Part shown: positions 1 through 5,410 of the stretch, piece after piece
Layout: the number at the start of each line of letters is the position of its first letter
Numbering within the stretch: the first letter of the stretch is position 1
NCBI GenBank assembly: GCA_024694785.1
Contig: JAILJL010000029.1
Span: 1 to 5,410 of the forward strand
From: Lachnospiraceae bacterium
Lineage (GTDB): Bacteria; Bacillota; Clostridia; Lachnospirales; Lachnospiraceae
DNA: 5,410 nucleotides
Direction of reading: 5' to 3'
Notes under the pieces: model-generated
The model's database searches: none
Told to the model about the DNA's origin: nothing
What the model saw: the letters and a program-made list of their open reading frames with translations, nothing else
Position numbers and translations under genes: made by a program

Positions 1-704
1 GAAAGGGTTATTCTCTTTCCCGTGTATAACTCGTCAGCGCGCTTAGCTTGTGCTACCAGCATGTAAAGTCCGCCGATAACCGGAATCCCCAGCTCTTCCG
101 CTTGAAGCATAAGCTCGGTACGTAAGGGATTATATATAAGATCCCCTACTCCTTTAAGGTCATTAAAATGCGAAAGATCAATAACCCTGTTGCCGGTCTT
201 GGGACTCATCCCCACAGGAGTAGTGTTAATTATATAATCAGCATCGTAATGTCTTGATATATTATCATAATTATCTTCACCGGTACGTGATATAACAATT
301 ACCCGCGCCGCTTTCCGCTTTCTTAAGACATAACAAACTGCCCTCGAAGCACCTCCGCTTCCAAGGACCAGAACTTTACTGCCTGCAATATTGAAATCAC
401 CGCGGTCAAGCATGGCCTCAAAGCCATATACATCGGTATTGTATCCGCAGAGCCTGCCATTCTCTCTTACAATCGTATTGACGCTTCCCGCACAGCGTGC
501 CTCATCCGATACATAATCAAGATATTGCATAACGTCTATTTTATACGGCATAGTAACATTAAGTCCGGAGAATTCGCCGGACTTAATAAATTTCTCCAAA
601 TTCTTCGGAGTAATCTCATAATAACGATAATTCTTCACGCCAAACATTGCATGAATCTCTTTCGAGAAACTCGACTTAAGAGTCGTACCTAATAAACCGT
701 ACAA
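1..704 (-). CDS. aroE: Shikimate dehydrogenase (NADP+), C-terminus cut off by window edge
   Basis: Cytosolic enzyme reducing 3-dehydroshikimate to shikimate, the fourth shikimate-pathway step. The window holds 234 codons with no stop before the left edge; the family is usually about 270 to 290 residues. Seen in order: YGLLG and SFSKEIH (residues 2-6 and 12-18, shikimate-binding serines), NVTMPYK (49-55, catalytic Lys55), GSVNT (73-77), GYNTD (87-91, catalytic Asp91), dinucleotide loop GSGGASRA (115-122), then ISRT, INTTPVGM, YNPLRT and GGLYMLVAQA near the edge. The start chosen is TTG at 704-702. It is the only usual start codon between the chorismate mutase stop and the conserved YGLLG strand; the first ATG (647-645) would remove both the strand and the shikimate-binding serines. 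It is the last gene visible in the run, three bases after chorismate mutase and in the same frame. From memory, some clostridial relatives continue into a fused shikimate kinase; that cannot be judged here. Confidence 0.93.
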   Translation of the reverse strand, partial: MYGLLGTTLKSSFSKEIHAMFGVKNYRYYEITPKNLEKFIKSGEFSGLNVTMPYKIDVMQYLDYVSDEARCAGSVNTIVRENGRLCGYNTDVYGFEAMLDRGDFNIAGSKVLVLGSGGASRAVCYVLRKRKAARVIVISRTGEDNYDNISRHYDADYIINTTPVGMSPKTGNRVIDLSHFNDLKGVGDLIYNPLRTELMLQAEELGIPVIGGLYMLVAQAKRADELYTGKRITL

Positions 705-707
705 GTA

Positions 708-983
708 TTATTTACCTTCCTTCCCGGTTATTATATCTTCCTGAAGTTTCTTGGACGTATCCAGTATGGCTTCAAACACGGGAATTATATACTCCGCTTT
801 GACACCTGCTTTATTTCCGATACGTCTTAGAATCTCTTCTTCACGTTCTTTACTGTACACAGGAATATTCTGCTTAATCTTGTACTCCGCAACTTCTTTG
901 GAAAGTTCGAGACGCTTAATTAAAGCATCAAGTATCTCATCATTAATCTTATCTATATCGCTTCTTATTGCATCAATTTCCAT
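708..983 (-). CDS. Chorismate mutase, stand-alone AroQ class
   Basis: Rearranges chorismate to prephenate, the branch point toward phenylalanine and tyrosine. The protein is 91 residues, the usual size of a single-domain, all-helical AroQ mutase that works as an intertwined dimer. Alignment by eye with the E. coli mutase domain places the active-site residues at Arg7, Arg24, Lys35, Arg47, Glu48 and Gln81 (E. coli Arg11, Arg28, Lys39, Arg51, Glu52 and Gln88), so the site looks complete. No prephenate dehydratase, dehydrogenase or DAHP synthase domain is attached. The ATG at 983-981 follows GGAGG with 5-base spacing, and aroA ends 12 bases upstream. The gene ends in TAA, and aroE begins in the same frame one codon later. 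Being encoded with an unattached DAHP synthase raises the possibility of a non-covalent regulatory pair; this is inference. Confidence 0.94.
   Translation of the reverse strand: MEIDAIRSDIDKINDEILDALIKRLELSKEVAEYKIKQNIPVYSKEREEEILRRIGNKAGVKAEYIIPVFEAILDTSKKLQEDIITGKEGK
715..725 (-). promoter_or_regulatory. Probable ribosome binding site of aroE
   Basis: The purine run GGGAAGGAAGG lies inside the last codons of the chorismate mutase gene, ending 10 bases before the TTG start of aroE. It resembles AGGAGG imperfectly and sits slightly farther away than ideal. It supports TTG as a real start, although coupling to termination of the upstream gene is also likely. Confidence 0.5.
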
Positions 984-988
984 ATAAT

Positions 989-993
989 CCTCC
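989..993 (-). promoter_or_regulatory. Ribosome binding site of chorismate mutase
   Basis: GGAGG sits in the 12-base gap after the aroA stop, 5 bases before the ATG. It fixes the start codon and indicates independent initiation. Confidence 0.8.
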
Positions 994-995
994 GG

Positions 996-2300
996 TTATT
1001 CCTCAATCGATACGTCCGCACCGATTGATCTTAATACTTCAAAGAACTCCGGATAAGACTTGTTGACCGCTTCCGCTTCAAGGATCGTAACAGGATGGGT
1101 TGCAACGATTCCCGCAATCGAGGCCGCCATAACGATTCTATGGTCCTTAAAGGACCTGACGGTTCCACCCAATATGCCGGATCCGTTAATAACTATTCCT
1201 TCTTCTGTCTCTTCCGCAACACCGCCAAGAGAATTAATCATTTCAACAGTTGAATTAAGGCGATCGCTTTCCTTATATCTTAATCTCTTTCCGCCGATGA
1301 AGGTTGTCGTTCCTTCACCGAAAGCTGCCGCAACAGCCAAAGGCGGTAAAAGATCGGGATTGTTCTTAACATCGATTATTGTGTTATGCATACGCGGACG
1401 TGTTATCTGATGAAGAAGCTTAATAACCTCCGAGTCCGACTGCAGAAAATCAGGTGAGAGGTTTAATACTTTAATAGAATGATCCGGTATAAGTTCATTA
1501 AGCACAATAAAATTTGCCGCGTTCGACCAGTCTCCATTAACCACAAGTTCGCCCGGCGATCGATAGGCCATACCGCCGTCAATGGCATACCCAATGTGTG
1601 TATCAAATATAACCTGAGTATCTATTTCATACCTGAAAAGAACCTGCCTCGTCATCTCAACATAGCTGGTTGATTGAAGATCGGTTGTAACTTTAATTAT
1701 TGAATCTTCTTTTAATAAAGGCAATGCCATCAGTAATCCCGAGACGTATTGAGAGCTTACATTTCCCGGAAGCTTATACTCTCCTCCGGTAAGCCGACCC
1801 TTCATTCTAAAAAGCGTCACTTCTTCTTCAAACCCTTCGGCTTCTCCGAGGTTATCTTCATTTAAAAGGTCTTCTTTGACAAATTCCAAGAAAAATTCCT
1901 TGCCATGTCCCTGTAATGCCTCTTTTAAATCAGCCAGAGGACGCAAGGGCAATCTTCCTTTCGCATAGAAGATTGCATCATCCGTGAGTGCTGCAACTAT
2001 CGGAAGAAGAAGCCTTAATGTAGTTCCGGATTCATTACAATGAATCTGAACCGTATGTCCGAATAACGACTCTTTATTAAGAGGATGTACTACCAGCCCG
2101 TTCTCATTCATGTCAACTCTGGCACCAAGCGCCTTAATCGCATCAATAGTAGTCTGAACATCTTCGGATATAGTAATATTGCTGATATATACAGACTTAT
2201 CGGAAAGTGCAGACGCCATTAGATACCTGTGTGCATATGACTTAGACGCATTAGCCTTAACGATTCCTTCCACTTTACCCGGTGTTATCGTAACCTTCAT
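996..2300 (-). CDS. aroA: 3-phosphoshikimate 1-carboxyvinyltransferase (EPSP synthase)
   Basis: Transfers the enolpyruvyl group of PEP to shikimate 3-phosphate, the sixth step of chorismate synthesis, in the cytosol. 434 residues, close to the usual 420 to 440. Motifs in order: ASKSYAHR (18-25, phosphate and PEP contacts), ESGTTLR (90-96, PEP/glyphosate loop), LPLRPL (117-122), LPGNVSSQYVSGLL (177-190), GDWSNAANF (256-264), NNPDLLPPLAVAAAF (313-327, with the catalytic Asp316), LRYKESDRL (340-348), FKDHRIVMAA (384-393) and VNKSYPEFF (412-420). The ESGTTLR form has one residue more than the NAGTAMR of E. coli and is typical of clostridial enzymes as I remember them. Residues about 138-163 form an acidic stretch longer than usual between two conserved blocks. 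The ATG at 2300 follows a near-perfect AAGGAGG. aroB ends 13 bases upstream. Confidence 0.97.
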   Translation of the reverse strand: MKVTITPGKVEGIVKANASKSYAHRYLMASALSDKSVYISNITISEDVQTTIDAIKALGARVDMNENGLVVHPLNKESLFGHTVQIHCNESGTTLRLLLPIVAALTDDAIFYAKGRLPLRPLADLKEALQGHGKEFFLEFVKEDLLNEDNLGEAEGFEEEVTLFRMKGRLTGGEYKLPGNVSSQYVSGLLMALPLLKEDSIIKVTTDLQSTSYVEMTRQVLFRYEIDTQVIFDTHIGYAIDGGMAYRSPGELVVNGDWSNAANFIVLNELIPDHSIKVLNLSPDFLQSDSEVIKLLHQITRPRMHNTIIDVKNNPDLLPPLAVAAAFGEGTTTFIGGKRLRYKESDRLNSTVEMINSLGGVAEETEEGIVINGSGILGGTVRSFKDHRIVMAASIAGIVATHPVTILEAEAVNKSYPEFFEVLRSIGADVSIEE

Positions 2301-2305
2301 AAGAT

Positions 2306-2312
2306 CCTCCTT
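2306..2312 (-). promoter_or_regulatory. Strong ribosome binding site of aroA
   Basis: AAGGAGG followed by ATCTT and then ATG, a 5-base spacing. It is the best anti-16S match in the window, directly after the aroB TAG stop. Confidence 0.85.
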
Positions 2313-2313
2313 C

Positions 2314-3372
2314 CTATTCTATATAAGAATAAAAATCATCAACTGCTATTTGTTTAATATAACAATCTCCAATTCTTCTTATCATTATTATATCTATTTT
2401 ATCATTATACGTTTTCTTATCAAGTAAAATCGCATCCATCAACGATTCCGAAGAAATATTACCCGGAATATCCTGTTTCAGCCCCGTTTTAATTAATATA
2501 TTCCTGATTAAAGTTCCCTCTTCGGCTGGCAATTCTCCGTGTTTCTCCGACTCGTCTACCATTTTATTAAGCCCTATTGCAACTGCCTCACCATGGGAAA
2601 TCATATATCCGGTACACCGCTCTATTGCATGTCCCAATGTATGCCCGAGATTTAAGATCTTACGCCTACCGCAATCGAACTCGTCTTCCGATACGTATTC
2701 GCCTTTAATCTCGATTGATTTAAGTATAATATCCTCAAGTATATTGCCATCCCTCGTATCAAGATAACGAGAAATTAAATCAAGCAGATCTTTCCCGCCT
2801 ATAACTCCTGCTTTAATCGCTTCCGCCATACCCTGCATCAATATATTTTCATCCAGAGTTCTAAGATAATCCGTATCTGCAAATACAGCCACAGGCTGAT
2901 GAAATGCGCCGACAAGATTCTTTCCTTCCTGCATATCAACCGCAGTCTTGCCTCCAACCGAAGAGTCTACCATCGAAAGTAATGTGGTCGGCATCATTAT
3001 ATATCTGATTCCCCTCATATATGTTGCTGCCGCAAATCCGACAAGATCACCCGTGACTCCCCCTCCAAGGGCTATAAGCATATCATTTCTTCCTATCTCA
3101 TTAAGGAGAAGGAAGTGCATTATCATCTCATATGTCTTTAATGTCTTATTCTCTTCACCTTCCGGAAATTCCATGGTTGCCACAGAATATTTCCCATCAA
3201 TAAGCGCTTTGCGGAGATTAGCCATATAAAGCTTGGCAACATTGCTATCAGATACAATCGCAATCTTACCATCGAATCCAACGCTCTTAAGATACCCGAT
3301 TAATTCTTCTGCCAAATTGCTTCCTACCGTCACTTCATATCCGTTACCGGCTTTAATAAGACACTTCTTCAT
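2314..3372 (-). CDS. aroB: 3-dehydroquinate synthase
   Basis: Converts DAHP to 3-dehydroquinate using NAD+ and a divalent metal, the second shikimate-pathway step, in the cytosol. 352 residues, the normal family length. Seen: FPEGEENKTLKT (69-80), the glycine-rich NAD loop GGGVTGDLVGF (103-113), MPTTLLSMVDSSVGGKTAVD (127-146), GKNLVGAFHQP (150-160), AEAIKAGVI (183-191, metal ligand Glu184), LNLGHTLGHAIE (240-251, metal ligand His244 and catalytic His248) and HGEAVAIG (260-267, metal ligand His260). All key residues are present. The start is ATG at 3372; the product begins MKKCLIKAGNGYEVTVG, which fits the usual N-terminal strand. The Shine-Dalgarno match is poor, unlike its neighbours. It follows aroF by 14 bases, so substrate maker and user are adjacent. 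Confidence 0.97.
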   Translation of the reverse strand: MKKCLIKAGNGYEVTVGSNLAEELIGYLKSVGFDGKIAIVSDSNVAKLYMANLRKALIDGKYSVATMEFPEGEENKTLKTYEMIMHFLLLNEIGRNDMLIALGGGVTGDLVGFAAATYMRGIRYIMMPTTLLSMVDSSVGGKTAVDMQEGKNLVGAFHQPVAVFADTDYLRTLDENILMQGMAEAIKAGVIGGKDLLDLISRYLDTRDGNILEDIILKSIEIKGEYVSEDEFDCGRRKILNLGHTLGHAIERCTGYMISHGEAVAIGLNKMVDESEKHGELPAEEGTLIRNILIKTGLKQDIPGNISSESLMDAILLDKKTYNDKIDIIMIRRIGDCYIKQIAVDDFYSYIE

Positions 3373-3389
3373 ACTTCTTAAGGCTATTA
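3373..3389 (-). other. aroF/aroB junction: tandem stop and weak ribosome binding site
   Basis: The aroF stop TAA is followed at once, in frame, by TAG. The remaining gap carries only TTAAGAAG, ending one base from the aroB ATG, which is too close for a good Shine-Dalgarno. Translation of aroB may therefore depend on ribosomes finishing aroF, or be relatively weak. No hairpin or terminator is evident in the gap. Confidence 0.55.
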
Positions 3390-4193
3390 TGCCTCAAACT
3401 CCTTCATAGTCTCATACAGTCTCTTAATCTTTGCAGTCATCGCAGCATATCTTCCAATCATTTGCGACTGCGATCCATCAGATAAGGCTTCATCAGGGTT
3501 ATCATGAACCTCTACCATAATTCCGTCAGCTCCGGCAGCAATTGCCGCAAGAGACAAAGGCTCCACAAGCTCATGCTTACCCGTACCGTGGCTGGCATCA
3601 ACCAATATCGGAAGATGCGACATCTTCTTAATCACCGGTACGCATGCTATATCTACCGTATTTCTTGTATACTGTTCGAAAGTCCTGATTCCGCGCTCGC
3701 AAAGAATCACATTTTCATTGCCTTCCGCCATAATATATTCGGCAGAATATAATAATTCCTCATAAGTTGCAGCGTATCCGCGCTTTAATAAAACAGGCTT
3801 ATTAAATCTTCCGACCTCTTTTAGGAGGGCAAAGTTCTGCATATTTCTCGCACCGACCTGAACAATATCGATGTCATCAAATAAGTCCAATTCTCTTATA
3901 TCGGTAATCTCTGTTATTACCGGAAGACCGGTCTCTTTCCTGGCGATGCTTAAGTAGTTCAACGCTTCTTTGCCAAGTCCCTGGAAAGAGTACGGCGATG
4001 TTCTTGGCTTAAAAGCTCCACCCCGAAGGATTGTCGCTCCATTTTCCTTAACGGCACGCGCAATCGACACAATCTGCTCCTCGGATTCAACAGAACAAGG
4101 TCCCGCTATAATTGTAAGGTTTCCTCCACCGACACTTGTATTGTTAACCTTAACAACCGTGTCCTGCGGATGATTCTCTCTACTTACCAGCAT
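3387..4193 (-). CDS. aroF: 3-deoxy-7-phosphoheptulonate (DAHP) synthase, type I-beta, no regulatory domain
   Basis: Condenses PEP and erythrose 4-phosphate to DAHP, the committed first step of aromatic synthesis, in the cytosol. 268 residues covering essentially one TIM barrel. Motifs: [10 protein letters not shown] (28-37, metal ligand Cys33), [16 protein letters not shown] (57-72), [10 protein letters not shown] (137-146), [17 protein letters not shown] (163-179), DASHGTGK (199-206, metal ligand His202), MVEVH (226-230, metal ligand Glu228) and SDGSQS (238-243, metal ligand Asp239). These mark the I-beta branch related to KDO8P synthase. Only about 26 residues precede the barrel, so the ferredoxin-like domain of Thermotoga or the chorismate mutase domain of Bacillus is missing. 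KDO8P synthase is the alternative, but the RTSPYSFQG and CERGIRTFE forms and the aro neighbours argue against it. The ATG shares one base with the pyrD stop (TAATG), suggesting translational coupling. Confidence 0.95.
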   Translation of the reverse strand: MLVSRENHPQDTVVKVNNTSVGGGNLTIIAGPCSVESEEQIVSIARAVKENGATILRGGAFKPRTSPYSFQGLGKEALNYLSIARKETGLPVITEITDIRELDLFDDIDIVQVGARNMQNFALLKEVGRFNKPVLLKRGYAATYEELLYSAEYIMAEGNENVILCERGIRTFEQYTRNTVDIACVPVIKKMSHLPILVDASHGTGKHELVEPLSLAAIAAGADGIMVEVHDNPDEALSDGSQSQMIGRYAAMTAKIKRLYETMKEFEA

Positions 4194-5098
4194 TATTCTC
4201 TCACTCCTCCGATAAGCTCTCTTATATCATCAATCTTATTATCAATCATAAACTTCTCTATACCGTCTACAATCTCCATTGTTACCGCCGGATTCCTAAA
4301 GTTGGCTGTTCCGACAGATACAGCCGTTGCTCCGGCAAGCATCATTTCAATCGCATCTTCATATGTAGCTATTCCACCCATTCCCACAACAGGAATAGAA
4401 ACCGCATGTGATGCCTCATATACCATTCGCACCGCAATAGGATGGATTGCCGGACCCGACACTCCACCCGTCTTATTCTTAATTGCAAAAGTACGTCTTA
4501 TTATATCAATTTTCATTCCCGTCAGTGTATTGATAAGAGAGATTGCATCCGCACCGCCCGCTTCGGCAGCCCTCGCCATCTGTCTTATATCCGTAACATT
4601 CGGGCTAAGCTTCATTATTATAGGCTTGGTGGTATGCGCTTTTATTGCACGCGTTATATGCTCAACCGCTCTTGCATCCTGACCAAAAGCAATTCCACCT
4701 TCCTTAACGTTCGGACAGGATATATTAATCTCGAGAAGATCAGCCTTGGTATCCGACAGCTTCTCCACTACGCCGCAATATTCTTCCTCACTCTTTCCCA
4801 CTACATTAACCACAATAGCCGTGTCATAATCATACAGGAATGGGAGATCGCGCTTCATGAAGGTATCTATACCGGGATTCTGCAATCCTATTGCATTCAT
4901 CATGCCACTCGGAGTCTCTGCAATTCGCGGAGTCGGATTACCCGGCCACGGAGTTAACGCAACTCCCTTGGTTACAACTGCACCAAGTCTATTCAAATCA
5001 ACAAATTCCGAAAACTCTATTCCGGAGCCAAAAGTTCCGGACGCTACCATTACAGGATTATTAAGCTTTACACCGGCCAATTCTACGGAAGTATTCAT
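4193..5098 (-). CDS. pyrD: Dihydroorotate dehydrogenase, class 1B catalytic subunit
   Basis: FMN subunit oxidising dihydroorotate to orotate, the fourth step of de novo pyrimidine synthesis, in the cytosol. In class 1B the electrons pass to NAD+ through PyrK. 301 residues, the usual size. Motifs: [13 protein letters not shown] (14-26), VTKGV (42-46), [10 protein letters not shown] (67-76), [13 protein letters not shown] (123-135, catalytic base Cys128; class 2 enzymes have Ser), [30 protein letters not shown] and [29 protein letters not shown] (FMN phosphate site). Class 1A also has the cysteine, but the adjacent pyrK decides for 1B. The ATG shares one base with the pyrK stop and has a strong GGAGGTGG seven bases upstream. 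No pyrE follows; the next gene is aroF, overlapping by one base. Confidence 0.97.
   Translation of the reverse strand: MNTSVELAGVKLNNPVMVASGTFGSGIEFSEFVDLNRLGAVVTKGVALTPWPGNPTPRIAETPSGMMNAIGLQNPGIDTFMKRDLPFLYDYDTAIVVNVVGKSEEEYCGVVEKLSDTKADLLEINISCPNVKEGGIAFGQDARAVEHITRAIKAHTTKPIIMKLSPNVTDIRQMARAAEAGGADAISLINTLTGMKIDIIRRTFAIKNKTGGVSGPAIHPIAVRMVYEASHAVSIPVVGMGGIATYEDAIEMMLAGATAVSVGTANFRNPAVTMEIVDGIEKFMIDNKIDDIRELIGGVRE
4204..4210 (-). promoter_or_regulatory. Ribosome binding site of aroF inside the pyrD end
   Basis: GGAGGAG encodes the near-terminal Gly-Gly of PyrD and lies about 10 to 12 bases before the aroF ATG. The spacing is long, but the TAATG stop-start overlap should favour re-initiation. 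Confidence 0.6.
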
Positions 5099-5410
5099 TA
5101 TATCTCCACCTCCCCGGCATCAAATACAGGACCTTCTTTGCAGATTCTTGTATTATTGACATTTGAATGAGAATCAATATCCTTGGTCTTGCATACACAT
5201 GCAAGGCAGGCGCCGATTCCGCATCCCATTCTCTCTTCAAGTGATATGTAGCACTTAATATTCTTCTTAGCCGCATATTCCTTAATAGCACGAAGCATAG
5301 GAGTCGGTCCGCAGGCAAATAAATAATCGGTATCTATCTTATATTCATCCATAGCATTAAGTACATTACCCTTAACACCATCGCTTCCGTCTTCCGTTGC
5401 TATATATACC
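5098..5410 (-). CDS. pyrK: Dihydroorotate dehydrogenase electron transfer subunit, N-terminus cut off by window edge
   Basis: FAD and [2Fe-2S] subunit that passes electrons from PyrD to NAD+. The window holds the last 103 codons; the family is about 250 residues, so the FAD-binding part lies to the right. Seen, numbering from the edge: VYIATEDGSDGVKGNV (1-16, NAD-domain motif), FACGPTPMLRAI (31-42, the CGPxPM nicotinamide motif), ERMGCGIGACLACVCK (the cluster loop) and CKEGPVFDAGEV at the C-terminus. The reading frame runs open to the edge, so the Met at 5352 is internal and not the start. The likely cluster ligands read C-x4-C-x2-C-x18-C, with an extra Cys two residues after the third. The last interval is longer than the roughly 11 to 14 residues I expect. 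The stop overlaps the pyrD ATG by one base. Confidence 0.95.
   Translation of the reverse strand, partial: VYIATEDGSDGVKGNVLNAMDEYKIDTDYLFACGPTPMLRAIKEYAAKKNIKCYISLEERMGCGIGACLACVCKTKDIDSHSNVNNTRICKEGPVFDAGEVEI
5106..5113 (-). promoter_or_regulatory. Ribosome binding site of pyrD inside the pyrK end
   Basis: GGAGGTGG lies within the last pyrK codons, 7 bases before the pyrD ATG. With the TAATG overlap it points to coupled, strong translation of the two subunits. Confidence 0.8.

Noticed and set aside
645..647. ATG as an alternative start for aroE
   Set aside because: It would remove YGLLG and the SFS shikimate-binding serines, which every working family member has, so TTG at 704 is preferred.
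672..685. Small inverted repeat CGACT-TAAG-AGTCG near the aroE start
   Set aside because: Only five base pairs, no run of T after it, and it falls in codons of the conserved AroE N-terminus; too weak for a terminator or a regulatory hairpin.
751..987. Plus-strand 78-codon frame opposite chorismate mutase
   Set aside because: Ser/Ile/Leu-rich shadow of a helical protein; the membrane-like look is a complement effect.
4170..4682. Plus-strand open frame of 170 codons opposite pyrD
   Set aside because: It is antisense to well-conserved PyrD motifs, has low-complexity Ile/Ser/Ala composition and no recognisable domain; it is a shadow of the real gene.
4442..4957. Plus-strand open frame of 171 codons opposite pyrD
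   Set aside because: Antisense to the catalytic core of PyrD, rich in Arg, Tyr and His as expected of a shadow frame, with no convincing ribosome binding site or family.
5061..5318. Minus-strand 85-codon frame overlapping pyrK and pyrD
   Set aside because: Overlaps the end of pyrK and the start of pyrD in another frame; both of those have clear family motifs.
5350..5352. ATG as the start of an 84-residue protein
   Set aside because: The frame is open upstream to the edge and encodes the PyrK motif ATEDGSDGVKG, so this Met is internal.

Overview
The window is a gene-dense, AT-leaning stretch of bacterial chromosome, most likely from a Firmicute of the class Clostridia, probably Lachnospiraceae-like. 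The family level is an inference. It rests on the clostridial style of the EPSP synthase (ESGTTLR rather than NAGT at the glyphosate-loop position), the class 1B dihydroorotate dehydrogenase with its PyrK partner, frequent ATA isoleucine codons, and strong GGAGG ribosome binding sites. All seven genes lie on the minus strand with no gap longer than 14 bases, so they look like one polycistronic unit transcribed from right to left. The promoter must lie to the right of the window. I see no terminator, RNA gene, repeat array, mobile element or CRISPR.

In transcription order the genes are: pyrK (start cut off by the right edge), pyrD, a type I-beta DAHP synthase (aroF), aroB, aroA, a small AroQ-class chorismate mutase, and aroE (end cut off by the left edge). 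PyrK and PyrD form the NAD-dependent dihydroorotate dehydrogenase of pyrimidine synthesis. The other five belong to the shikimate/chorismate pathway: DAHP formation, dehydroquinate synthase, shikimate dehydrogenase, EPSP synthase, and chorismate to prephenate. Not in view are the dehydroquinate dehydratase, shikimate kinase, chorismate synthase and the prephenate-processing enzymes; some may lie beyond the left edge.

The junctions are tight. pyrK/pyrD and pyrD/aroF both overlap by one base as TAATG. aroF/aroB, aroB/aroA and aroA/chorismate mutase are 12 to 14 bases apart. Chorismate mutase and aroE are in the same frame, separated only by a TAA stop and one sense codon before a TTG start.

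This is mainly ordinary core metabolism and I do not see an undescribed system. The points worth a second look are the joining of pyrimidine and aromatic genes in one coupled operon, the in-frame chorismate mutase/aroE junction with a TTG start, a DAHP synthase without a regulatory domain, an acidic insert in AroA, and an unusual cysteine spacing in PyrK.
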